Shown here: one piece after another, positions 16,723-23,801 of the stretch | How positions within the stretch are numbered: the stretch's first letter is position 1 | Layout: each line of letters starts with the position of its first letter | NCBI GenBank assembly: GCA_948688495.1 | Contig: CAPQSW010000015.1 | Location: forward strand, 23,111 to 52,476 | Reading direction: 5' to 3' | DNA length: 29,366 nucleotides | Origin: an uncultured Lachnospiraceae bacterium | GTDB lineage: Bacteria; Bacillota; Clostridia; Lachnospirales; Lachnospiraceae | Made by a program: the position numbers and the translations under genes | Notes under the pieces: model-generated | Told to the model about the DNA's origin: nothing | Database searches by the model: none | The model's input: only the letters and a program-made list of their open reading frames with translations

Positions 16723-16781
16723 GATATGCCATATATTATTATAATTACTTCTTGTACGAAAACAGAACATAGAGGTGCAAA

Positions 16782-18074
16782 ATGGAACAATATGTGATTA
16801 AAGGCGGTAATCCGTTAGTCGGTGAGGTGGAAATCGGCGGGGCGAAGAATGCAGCGCTTGCGATTCTGGCAGCGGCGATTATGACGGATGAAACTGTGAC
16901 GATAGATAATTTACCTGATGTACGGGATATCAATGCATTGCTGCAGGCAATGACTGATATCGGGGCCAGGATAGATAGGATAGATGCACATACTGTGAAG
17001 ATTAACGGGTCTTTTGTAGAAGACATACCTGTGGATTACGAATCCATGAAGAAAATCCGCGCGTCTTATTATTTGTTGGGGTCTCTCCTGGGGAAATTTA
17101 AACACGCAGAAGTAACCCTTCCAGGGGGCTGTAACATTGGAAGCCGTCCGATGGACCTGCATATCAAAGGTTTCCGTGCTCTGGGCGCACATGTGGAAAT
17201 CCGTAACGGTGCCGTGGCTGCGGAGGCGGAGAGGCTTATTGGAGGCCATATTTTTCTGGATAAAGTGTCTGTAGGGGCTACCATCAATATTATGATGGCA
17301 GCAGCTTTGGCAGAGGGGAAGACGACCATTGAGAACTCTGCAAAAGAACCCCATGTTGTAGATGTGGCGAACTTTTTAAACAGTATGGGAGCAAATATCC
17401 GTGGCGCAGGGACAGATGTCATCCGTATTGTGGGTGTGGAAAGGCTTCATAAGACAACATATTCGGTTATACCAGACCAGATTGAAGCAGGTACCTTTAT
17501 GTTTGCGGCAGCGGCAACTAAGGGAGATGTCACTGTAAAAAATGTAATTCCCAAGCATTTGGAGGCCACTACGGCAAAGCTGATAGATGCGGGCTGTGAA
17601 GTGGAAGAATTTGATGATGCGGTTCGGGTTGTGGCATCGAAGCCGCTCAGCCACAGTCAGGTGACTACATTGCCGTATCCGGGATTCCCTACCGACATGC
17701 AGCCGCAGATGACGGTTGTGTTAGGGATTGCCGAGGGAACGAGTACAGTAACGGAGAGTATTTTTGAAAATCGTTTTAAATATGTGGATGAGCTGGCGCG
17801 TATGGGCGCAGACATTAAGGTTGAGAGCAATATTGCAATTATCCGGGGAGTCAAAGGATATACCGGTGCAAGGGTCAGCGCGCCCGATTTGCGTGCAGGA
17901 GCGGCGCTTGTGATTGCCGGGCTTTCCGCTGAAGGTGTTACAATTGTAGATGACATTCATTATATTCAGAGGGGATATGAGAATTTTGACAAGAAACTGG
18001 AAGGCTTAGGGGCTCAGATCCGTAAAGTAAATTCCGAAAAGGAAATACAAAAATTCCAGTTTAAAGTAGGCTGA
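16782..18074 (+). CDS. murA: UDP-N-acetylglucosamine 1-carboxyvinyltransferase
   Basis: Transfers enolpyruvate from PEP to UDP-GlcNAc, the first committed step of peptidoglycan synthesis and the fosfomycin target. 430 residues, standard length. IGGAKNAALA contains K22; the active-site loop PGGCNIGSRPMDLH contains the catalytic C117 (the fosfomycin-sensitive Cys form); PYPGFPTDMQPQ and ENRFKYVDELARMGADI are also typical. GAGGTG precedes the ATG. Monocistronic, with a strong promoter and a downstream hairpin. Firmicutes often carry two copies (MurA1/MurA2); this one cannot be assigned from the window alone. Confidence 0.97.
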   Translation: MEQYVIKGGNPLVGEVEIGGAKNAALAILAAAIMTDETVTIDNLPDVRDINALLQAMTDIGARIDRIDAHTVKINGSFVEDIPVDYESMKKIRASYYLLGSLLGKFKHAEVTLPGGCNIGSRPMDLHIKGFRALGAHVEIRNGAVAAEAERLIGGHIFLDKVSVGATINIMMAAALAEGKTTIENSAKEPHVVDVANFLNSMGANIRGAGTDVIRIVGVERLHKTTYSVIPDQIEAGTFMFAAAATKGDVTVKNVIPKHLEATTAKLIDAGCEVEEFDDAVRVVASKPLSHSQVTTLPYPGFPTDMQPQMTVVLGIAEGTSTVTESIFENRFKYVDELARMGADIKVESNIAIIRGVKGYTGARVSAPDLRAGAALVIAGLSAEGVTIVDDIHYIQRGYENFDKKLEGLGAQIRKVNSEKEIQKFQFKVG

Positions 18075-18078
18075 ACAT

Positions 18079-18126
18079 AAGGAAACATAAGGATATGATA
18101 TCGGTATGTTTCCTTTGTGTTTTCAT
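18079..18126 (+). terminator. Hairpin terminator after murA
   Basis: AAGGAAACATA (18079-18089) and TATGTTTCCTT (18105-18115) form a perfect 11-bp stem with a 15-nt loop. The following TGTGTTTTCATTTT is T-rich but interrupted. Confidence 0.7.
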
Positions 18127-18457
18127 TTTATCGTTAAAATTTATCCAAAAATGATTGGATGAAAGGAAGCGCAGCGCCGATAGAGGTATTAGGTTTCGGC
18201 ATTTTACTTATCATTAGGTATGGAGCGAGGTATCCCCCGGAATAAAGTCTGTATCATAAATTATCTGAAAGAAATCATCCAAAGATTCGTCTTCTTTAAG
18301 CAGGGCATTCAGGGAGATATCTATAAATTAGACAATATGCGCAACGAAATGACCCAGTAATTGGAAATGCGAAGAGTAAAGATAGCGGATAAAGTGTAAA
18401 AGAACAATTTTAAAATTGAATAGAAACTAAATTTTGCGGGCATGGTAATAAGAAAAT
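18127..18457. other. Gene-poor spacer between murA and uidA
   Basis: About 330 nt with no convincing gene. A 46-codon open frame (18220-18360, +) starts MERGIPRNKV and ends NMRNEMTQ. It has no ribosome site, so it may be a remnant or chance. Regulatory-looking items are a 14-bp perfect palindrome, CAATTTTAAAATTG (18405-18418), and a cre-like AGATAGCGGATAAA (18380-18393) that misses two consensus positions. A promoter for uidA should lie here, but I could not find a well-spaced -35/-10 pair. Confidence 0.5.
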
Positions 18458-18472
18458 GCACAAGTTTTGTGC
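18458..18472. promoter_or_regulatory. Inverted repeat abutting the uidA ribosome site
   Basis: GCACAA-GTT-TTGTGC, a perfect 6-3-6 inverted repeat ending directly against the GAAGGAGG ribosome site (18473-18480). It could be an operator or a small hairpin that tunes ribosome access. Confidence 0.45.
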
Positions 18473-18487
18473 GAAGGAGGACAAAAT

Positions 18488-20311
18488 ATGTTGTATCCGA
18501 TTCTGACGCCATCCCGCTTTCTTTGCGATTTGAACGGTATATGGGATTTTAAACTGGACAATGGGAACGGTTTTGCGGAAAAATGGCAGGAGCTGCCGTT
18601 GGAAGATGCCATGACTATGCCTGTTCCGGCTTCTTACAATGATTTGAAAGAAGGCATTGATTTTAGGGAACATTATGGATGGGTTTTTTATCAGCGCAAA
18701 ATTTCTCTGCCACAGGCGGTAAGCGGGGAACGCGTTGTTCTTCGCTGTGATGCGGTGACCCACCATGCAAAAGTTTACCTGGACGGAAAGCTGCTCTGTG
18801 AGCATAAGGGAGGCTTTCTGCCCTTTGAGACGGAAATTGCAGATCTGATGACAGAGGGGGAGCATCTTCTCACGATTGCCGTTGATAATGTAATTGATTA
18901 TACAACGCTTCCAGTGGGGGGCAAAGGCGATATGCTGGGCGGATTGATGGGTGCTGCAGGAGAAAGCACGGACACCAAGCCACAGAACCACCCGAATTTT
19001 GATTTCTTTAATTACTGCGGGATTACCCGGCCTGTGAGGATTTACACTACCCCCAAGGCGTATATCCGGGATATCGCTCTTGTACCCCAGGTAGATGGGA
19101 AAAGTGCGGATATCACGTACCGGATTGAGACGGAGGGAGGAGAAGAATCCTCATGCTGCAATGAGTGCAAGGTGGAAGTTTTTGACGAAAAGGGAAATAA
19201 AGTTGCAGAAAGCAGTGGAAAAACAGGAGTTTTGCATATTGATGATGTGCACCTCTGGCAGCCCTTAAATGCTTATTTGTATCAGGTCAGGGTGAAATTC
19301 GTTGATGATGAATATACATTGCCTTACGGGGTGCGTACTATCCGTGTAGACGGAGAAAAATTTCTCATCAATGAGAGGCCCTTTTATTTTAAGGGTTATG
19401 GCAAGCATGAGGATACTTTCCCGAATGGCAGGGGTATCCATCTGCCGATGAATACGAAAGACATTTCCCTGCTGAAATGGCAGGGGGCAAACAGTTTTCG
19501 TACCAGCCACTATCCTTATAGCGAAGAAATGATGCGTCTCTGTGACAGGGAAGGGATCGTAGTCATCGACGAGACTACTGCTGTGGGTGTAAATCTGCAG
19601 TTTGGAGGCGGTGCGAATTTTGGAGGGCAGAAGGTTGGGACTTTTGACCCGGAACATGGAGTAAAAACCCAGGAACATCACAAGGAGGTTGTGCGGGATC
19701 TAATCTTGCGGGATAAGAATTATGCCTGCGTGGTGATGTGGAGTATTGCAAACGAGCCGGATTCATCTTCGGAAGGAGCTTATGAATATTTTAAGCCACT
19801 GTATGATTTAGCGCGGGAATTAGACGGGCAGAAACGCCCCTGTACGCTGGTGAGTGTGCAGATGGCGGACCCACAAAAAGACTGTTCTGCAAAACTGAGC
19901 GATGTAATTTGTTTGAACCGTTATTATGGCTGGTATTTTGGAGGACCGGATCTGCAGGGGCCGGAAACGGCACTGCGAAAGGAACTGGATTTCTGGAAAA
20001 CGGTCGGAAAGCCTGTGATTTTTACAGAATACGGGGCAGATACCGTGATGGGATTCCATGATACCACTCCGGTTATGTATACGGAGGAATATCAGGTGGA
20101 TTACTATAAGATGAACAATGGGGTATTTGATGACTACAGCCTGGTGGTGGGGGAACAAGCATGGAATTTTGCAGATTTTGCTACCAGCCAGAGTTTGCTG
20201 CGTGTTCAGGGAAACAAGAAAGGTATTTTCACCAGGGACCGTAAGCCCAAGCTTGCAGCTCATTATTTCCGGGAACGCTGGAAAAAGATTCCAGATTTTG
20301 ATTATAAATAA
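18488..20311 (+). CDS. uidA: Beta-glucuronidase, GH2, loop-1 type
   Basis: Hydrolyses beta-D-glucuronides; in gut bacteria it releases glucuronic acid from glycans and from host-conjugated hormones, bilirubin and drugs. 607 residues, close to the 603 of the E. coli enzyme, no signal peptide, so cytoplasmic. N-terminal jelly roll (1 to about 180), Ig-like domain (about 180-285), then a TIM barrel. The catalytic acid/base is E423 (ANEPDSS), the nucleophile E514 (FTEYGADT). The N-x-K signature that reads the glucuronate carboxylate is N576/K578 (GNKKGIFTRDRKPK). The insert AVGVNLQFGGGANFGGQKVG followed by FDPEHG corresponds to the active-site loop 1 of drug-processing enzymes. Start at the ATG 18488, 7 nt after GAAGGAGG; an in-frame TTG at 18467 lies upstream of the ribosome site. 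No transporter or uronate pathway gene adjoins. Confidence 0.96.
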   Translation: MLYPILTPSRFLCDLNGIWDFKLDNGNGFAEKWQELPLEDAMTMPVPASYNDLKEGIDFREHYGWVFYQRKISLPQAVSGERVVLRCDAVTHHAKVYLDGKLLCEHKGGFLPFETEIADLMTEGEHLLTIAVDNVIDYTTLPVGGKGDMLGGLMGAAGESTDTKPQNHPNFDFFNYCGITRPVRIYTTPKAYIRDIALVPQVDGKSADITYRIETEGGEESSCCNECKVEVFDEKGNKVAESSGKTGVLHIDDVHLWQPLNAYLYQVRVKFVDDEYTLPYGVRTIRVDGEKFLINERPFYFKGYGKHEDTFPNGRGIHLPMNTKDISLLKWQGANSFRTSHYPYSEEMMRLCDREGIVVIDETTAVGVNLQFGGGANFGGQKVGTFDPEHGVKTQEHHKEVVRDLILRDKNYACVVMWSIANEPDSSSEGAYEYFKPLYDLARELDGQKRPCTLVSVQMADPQKDCSAKLSDVICLNRYYGWYFGGPDLQGPETALRKELDFWKTVGKPVIFTEYGADTVMGFHDTTPVMYTEEYQVDYYKMNNGVFDDYSLVVGEQAWNFADFATSQSLLRVQGNKKGIFTRDRKPKLAAHYFRERWKKIPDFDYK

Positions 20312-20329
20312 AAGTTCAGAACAGACTAA

Positions 20330-20408
20330 AAGTTAGAACGCCTCAATCCTCAGGCATGCCAGCTGCGCTGTCATTCACTTCTGTCGAGGCTTGGGGCGTT
20401 CTAAACTT
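20330..20408. terminator. Long shared hairpin between convergent uidA and HD-GYP genes
   Basis: The left arm (20330-20351, AAGTTAGAACGCC...CCTC) and right arm (20386-20408, GAGGC...GGCGTTCTAAACTT) pair over about 20 bp with one bulge, one wobble and one mismatch, enclosing a 34-nt interior. TTTT-type tracts lie outside both arms, so it can serve as a bidirectional terminator. The right arm reaches into the stop codon of the HD-GYP gene. Confidence 0.6.
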
Positions 20409-21558
20409 ATATAATTTTTGTAATTTCTAAATCCGAGTTATCCAACATATCAATGACAGATCCGTCATCCATCTGAATCATTGGTCTGGTGAGATGGTTA
20501 GAATTAATCATAACTATATTCGCGCTCTGACCATTACTCAGAAGAATACGGTTGTGCTGGTAAGTTGTAGCAATCCGGTTCAGGAAGGTCAAGATATACT
20601 TGGGGTGGTATTTCTGAAGACCGTCTTTCTCAAACATGCTAATTGCCTGGAACGGGCACAACGGTGGACGGTAAGAGCGGGCAGCGGTTGTAGCGTCGTA
20701 TACGTCTGCAATGGCAACAATTGCTGCAAAATCATCAATGGAATCACCAGAAATCTTCTGTGGATAACCGGAGCCATCCCAGCGTTCGTGGTGCTGCAGG
20801 GCAGCTTTCTTGATTCTTTCATCGATTGGCTGGAATTTTAAAAGTTTATAACTGAACAGGGGATGCTGTTGAATCAGGGCAAACTCCCCATCTGTATATT
20901 TTTCGGGTTTATTCAATACTTCATCAGGTATAGAAGTCTTGCCTATGTCATGGAATAATCCGCATAAAGTCAAAATATCACGCTCGTTATCGTCTAATTT
21001 CAGCCACTTTCCCATCATACGTGAAATCAACGCAACATTTAGGCAATGGGCATATACGCTGTCGTCATCCTGACGCATATTATGAATCTTGTCAAATAAG
21101 GCCACTGTTGTCCTGCATGATGCAATTAATGCGGAAAATTCGTCTAAAATCTGATGAAAGTCAATGGGAGCTTCCGGATTCTTAATGACAGTGTCGAATA
21201 TATCTTTGATAGATTGTATTTCTTTATTATATGCAATCTGGTATTCCATAAATTCTGGCTGAGACTTTACTTTATGGGAATAGTAAGTATTGGAGGTAAG
21301 CGTAGAGGTTTGAGTATTATTTGCTTCCTGTGCAGAGTTGTCCTGAGCCTGGGAATTTTCATTCCCGTCTGAAAGCTCTGTTTCTGTATTTCCGCTGTCT
21401 TTGATGGTGGCATTGTAAATGCTGTAAAAAGAGAGGCGGGAAATCAGTTCAGAAGTCAATACAGTGTCTTCTTCCATAACCAACTGTCCGCGGCTGGTGA
21501 ATATTGGTTTTGCGATAATCATTCCCGGTTCTAAATCTTTAAGTGGTAAATTTTTCAT
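20407..21558 (-). CDS. HD-GYP domain protein, probable cyclic-di-GMP phosphodiesterase
   Basis: 383 residues. The N-terminal 50 residues (LKDLEPGMIIAKPIFTSRGQ) resemble the small domain often found ahead of HD-GYP modules. A Ser/Thr/Asn/Gln-rich low-complexity linker covers about 55-95. The HD-GYP domain runs from about 150 to 340 with H171, HDIGK (H203, D204, K207), H232, HHERWDGSGYP (256-266) and D285. All the metal ligands and the GYP motif are intact, so degradation of c-di-GMP is expected. The protein lacks membrane segments and any receiver domain, so its input signal is unclear. GGGAG precedes the ATG. Promoter at 21594-21622; divergent from the MarR gene. Confidence 0.92.
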   Translation of the reverse strand: MKNLPLKDLEPGMIIAKPIFTSRGQLVMEEDTVLTSELISRLSFYSIYNATIKDSGNTETELSDGNENSQAQDNSAQEANNTQTSTLTSNTYYSHKVKSQPEFMEYQIAYNKEIQSIKDIFDTVIKNPEAPIDFHQILDEFSALIASCRTTVALFDKIHNMRQDDDSVYAHCLNVALISRMMGKWLKLDDNERDILTLCGLFHDIGKTSIPDEVLNKPEKYTDGEFALIQQHPLFSYKLLKFQPIDERIKKAALQHHERWDGSGYPQKISGDSIDDFAAIVAIADVYDATTAARSYRPPLCPFQAISMFEKDGLQKYHPKYILTFLNRIATTYQHNRILLSNGQSANIVMINSNHLTRPMIQMDDGSVIDMLDNSDLEITKII

Positions 21559-21593
21559 CTTTGTTCTCCCTGTAATGGATATAAACTTTGTAA

Positions 21594-21622
21594 TGTATAT
21601 TTCATTGATAGCTAAAATTCAA
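21594..21622 (-). promoter_or_regulatory. Candidate promoter of the HD-GYP gene
   Basis: Minus strand TTGAAT (21622-21617), 17-nt spacer, TATACA (21599-21594), about 36 nt before the start codon. Confidence 0.45.
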
Positions 21623-21745
21623 CTATAAAATATAGAAAATAAATAAACCCTCAGTATTTAGTATAAAAATAAAGAAAGGATTTGTCAATAAAGAAATTTG
21701 TGCCATATAAATGGCTGCGTGCCATTTTCTGTTTTTGGGCTGTTG

Positions 21746-21789
21746 TTGACTTTCTTGTGGATAAGTGGTATATTGGTTTAAAATTAAAC
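21746..21789 (+). promoter_or_regulatory. marR promoter with start-site dyad
   Basis: TTGACT (21746-21751), 17-nt spacer, TATATT (21769-21774) with extended -10 TGG. Immediately downstream lies GTTTAA-AA-TTAAAC (21776-21789), a perfect 6-2-6 dyad over the expected transcription start, well placed for autorepression by the MarR protein it precedes. Confidence 0.7.
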
Positions 21790-21804
21790 TATGAGGTGGA
21801 ACCG

Positions 21805-22248
21805 ATGGACTGGATGTTGGAAGGTCTTTTGCAGGGCACTCAGTTTCAGAAGTTATATAATCGGAAAATTGAGTATTTGCGCAGGGAATATAATCTCAGA
21901 AAAGTTGATATTGATATTTTATATTTTCTCTTTCGGTCAGGGGAGAACAATACGTCAAAGGACATCAGTGACCTCAATTTGTTTAATAAAGGACATATTT
22001 CCCAATCTGTTGGCAGGATGGAGAATCAGCAGCTTATATATGCAGTTCGAGATGAAGAAGACAGAAGATGTATGCACATTATGCTCACAGATAGGGCCGT
22101 TAAGGTTGTGGAGGAGATTATTGCGCTTCGTCAGCAAATGTATAATATTATTTTAAAGGGGGTTACGCCAGAGGAACGGGATGTTCTGATCCGGGTATCC
22201 CATAAAGTGAATGAAAATATGAAAGAAGCGCTTGAACATTATATTTGA
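21805..22248 (+). CDS. MarR-family transcriptional regulator
   Basis: 147 residues, a usual MarR length. Winged helix-turn-helix: long N-terminal helix, then LRKVDIDILYFLFRSGENNT, SKDISDLNLFNKGHISQSVG and MENQQLIYAVRDEEDRR (the wing), closing with dimerization helices (TDRAVKVVEEIIALRQQMYN, then LKGVTPEERDVL). I place the start at the ATG 21805, after GAGGTGG. A longer in-frame ORF begins at 21682, but a good promoter lies inside that extension and the extra residues do not look like MarR. It sits 24 nt upstream of citrate synthase in the same direction, so it probably regulates itself and that enzyme (inference). Effector not recognizable. Confidence 0.88.
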   Translation: MDWMLEGLLQGTQFQKLYNRKIEYLRREYNLRKVDIDILYFLFRSGENNTSKDISDLNLFNKGHISQSVGRMENQQLIYAVRDEEDRRCMHIMLTDRAVKVVEEIIALRQQMYNIILKGVTPEERDVLIRVSHKVNENMKEALEHYI

Positions 22249-22272
22249 GTTAGGATGGATAGGAGGTAATGT

Positions 22273-23616
22273 ATGAGAAATGAAGACGAATTGATGAATT
22301 ATGCCATGAAACAAGAAAAGATTTGCAGGAAAAATGACAGCATTTCGGATAAATTGTTTGAGGAGTATGGTGTAAACCGCGGACTGCGTGATATGAATGG
22401 GAAGGGCGTCCTTACTGGTCTGACCACCATTTCCAAGATTGTATCCTTTCAGGATGTGGATGGAGTGAAAACACCTTGTGATGGCCAGTTGTGGTATCGA
22501 GGATACAACGTACAAAGTCTGGTGCGCCATATTGGGGAAAACGGTTTTGGATTTGAAAAGATTGCGTATCTGCTGTTGTTTGGTGATATGCCGGATGAGG
22601 GGGAGTTAAAGGAGTTTTGTAAGATTATGGCGCAGAGCCGTACCCTTCCCACGAATTTTACCAGAGATGTCATTATGAAAGCGCCTTCCAGGGATATTAT
22701 GAATTCTATGACAAGAAGCATTCTTACGCTTGGTTCTTATGACAGCCAGTTAAATTCTCCGGAGGTTATTACAAACAGCCTTCGTCAGTGTATGGAGTTA
22801 ATCAGTATATTCCCAATGCTTGCAGTGTATGGTTATCACGCATATAACCATTACGAGAATGATGACAGTATGTATATACACAGGCCGGAACCGGAATTGT
22901 CGGCAGCGGAGAATCTTTTGATGATGCTGCGTCCGAATAAGAATTACAGTAAACTGGAGGCAAAAGTGCTGGATGTAGCCCTGATCCTCCATATGGAGCA
23001 TGGCGGCGGGAACAATTCTACTTTTACAACCAGGGTGGTAACTTCCTCCGGATCTGACACGTATTCTGCAATTGCAGCAGCCATGTCTTCCCTGAAGGGC
23101 CCAAAACATGGTGGTGCTAATGTTAAGGTAATGGAGATGATGACAAATATTCGGGAGAATATTAAGGATGTGCATGATGAGGAAGAAATAGAGGCTTACC
23201 TTGCAAAAATTCTTGCAGGAGAAGTTTTTGACCATAAGGGACTGATTTATGGGATGGGACACGCCGTTTATTCTCTTTCCGACCCAAGGGAACGCGTTTT
23301 TAAGGGATATGTGGAGCGCCTTGCGGTTGCAAAAGACCGTCAGGACGACATGCTTTTGTATAATACGATTGAGAAGCTGGCGCCTAAGCTGATTGCCGGG
23401 GAGCGCAAGATTTTCAAGGGTGTGAGTCCTAATGTAGATTTCTACAGCGGCTTTGTGTACGAGATGATGGGGATTCCGCAGGAATTGTATACAGCAATAT
23501 TTGCCATTGCTCGTATCGTGGGATGGAGTGCACACCGCATGGAGGAATTGATTGGAATGAACAAGATTATCCGTCCCGCTTATATGAGTGTTATGGAAGA
23601 AAAAGAATATTCTTGA
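22273..23616 (+). CDS. gltA: Citrate synthase
   Basis: Condenses acetyl-CoA and oxaloacetate to citrate, the entry to the oxidative branch that supplies 2-oxoglutarate and glutamate in anaerobes. 447 residues. The catalytic triad is visible: H279 (GPKHGGAN), H330 (GMGHAVYSLSDPR) and D389 (NVDFYSG), plus the MEHGGGNNSTFTTRV region at 241-255. An N-terminal extension of about 45 residues precedes the core. AGGAGG lies 6 nt before the ATG. It is preceded by a MarR gene on the same strand, an unusual neighbour; no aconitase or isocitrate dehydrogenase adjoins. The last codons overlap the -35 box of the tRNA-Pro promoter. 2-Methylcitrate synthase activity cannot be excluded from sequence. Confidence 0.93.
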   Translation: MRNEDELMNYAMKQEKICRKNDSISDKLFEEYGVNRGLRDMNGKGVLTGLTTISKIVSFQDVDGVKTPCDGQLWYRGYNVQSLVRHIGENGFGFEKIAYLLLFGDMPDEGELKEFCKIMAQSRTLPTNFTRDVIMKAPSRDIMNSMTRSILTLGSYDSQLNSPEVITNSLRQCMELISIFPMLAVYGYHAYNHYENDDSMYIHRPEPELSAAENLLMMLRPNKNYSKLEAKVLDVALILHMEHGGGNNSTFTTRVVTSSGSDTYSAIAAAMSSLKGPKHGGANVKVMEMMTNIRENIKDVHDEEEIEAYLAKILAGEVFDHKGLIYGMGHAVYSLSDPRERVFKGYVERLAVAKDRQDDMLLYNTIEKLAPKLIAGERKIFKGVSPNVDFYSGFVYEMMGIPQELYTAIFAIARIVGWSAHRMEELIGMNKIIRPAYMSVMEEKEYS

Positions 23617-23641
23617 CAAAGGAAAAAATATGTGTTAATAT
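23613..23641 (+). promoter_or_regulatory. tRNA-Pro promoter overlapping the citrate synthase stop
   Basis: TTGACA (23613-23618) overlaps the stop codon (TGA, 23614-23616); 17-nt spacer; TAATAT (23636-23641). The tRNA starts 13 nt later, as expected for a short 5' leader. Confidence 0.8.
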
Positions 23642-23654
23642 GCCATAGTGATGT

Positions 23655-23728
23655 CGATGCGTGGCTCAGCTTGGTAGAGCGCTGCGTTCGGGACGCAGAG
23701 GTCGCAGGTTCAAATCCTGTCGCATCGA
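23655..23728 (+). tRNA. tRNA-Pro (anticodon CGG)
   Basis: 74 nt with a full cloverleaf: acceptor stem CGATGCG/CGCATCG, D stem GCTC/GAGC, anticodon stem CTGCG/CGCAG around loop TTCGGGA (anticodon CGG), T arm with TTCAAAT, and discriminator A at 23728. CCA is not encoded. The integrase gene of the mobile element lies 73 nt downstream, so this tRNA is the probable integration target. Confidence 0.96.
23706..23728 (+). other. Probable att core in the 3' end of tRNA-Pro
   Basis: Tyrosine-integrase elements commonly recombine in the T arm and acceptor end of a tRNA gene and restore it on insertion. The tRNA here is intact and the element's integrase lies next to it. The exact core cannot be set without the far end; a second copy of this stretch should occur at the element's other boundary, which is outside the window. 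Confidence 0.45.
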
Positions 23729-23780
23729 TTAAAGGCATATTTTACAAGGGTTTCAGGGAATCATCAATGATGGAAAAATC

Positions 23781-23797
23781 ACTTAAGTTTACTTAAG
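23781..23797. repeat. Two helically phased CTTAAG repeats beside int
   Basis: ACTTAAG occurs at 23781-23787 and 23791-23797, one DNA turn apart, just after the int stop codon and between int and the presumed att core. A similar pair lies at 29187-29202. Candidate arm-type binding sites for integrase or excisionase. CTTAAG is its own complement, so a weak terminator-like stem for int is another reading. Confidence 0.4.
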
Positions 23798-23801
23798 GTT
23801 T

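Noticed and set aside
18380..18393. cre-like site (CcpA) before uidA
   Set aside because: Matches the core AGCG but misses the leading T and the C near the end of the consensus; not strong enough to call.
21682..21804. 41-codon N-terminal extension of the MarR protein
   Set aside because: A good promoter and start-site dyad lie inside it, and the ribosome site points to the ATG at 21805.
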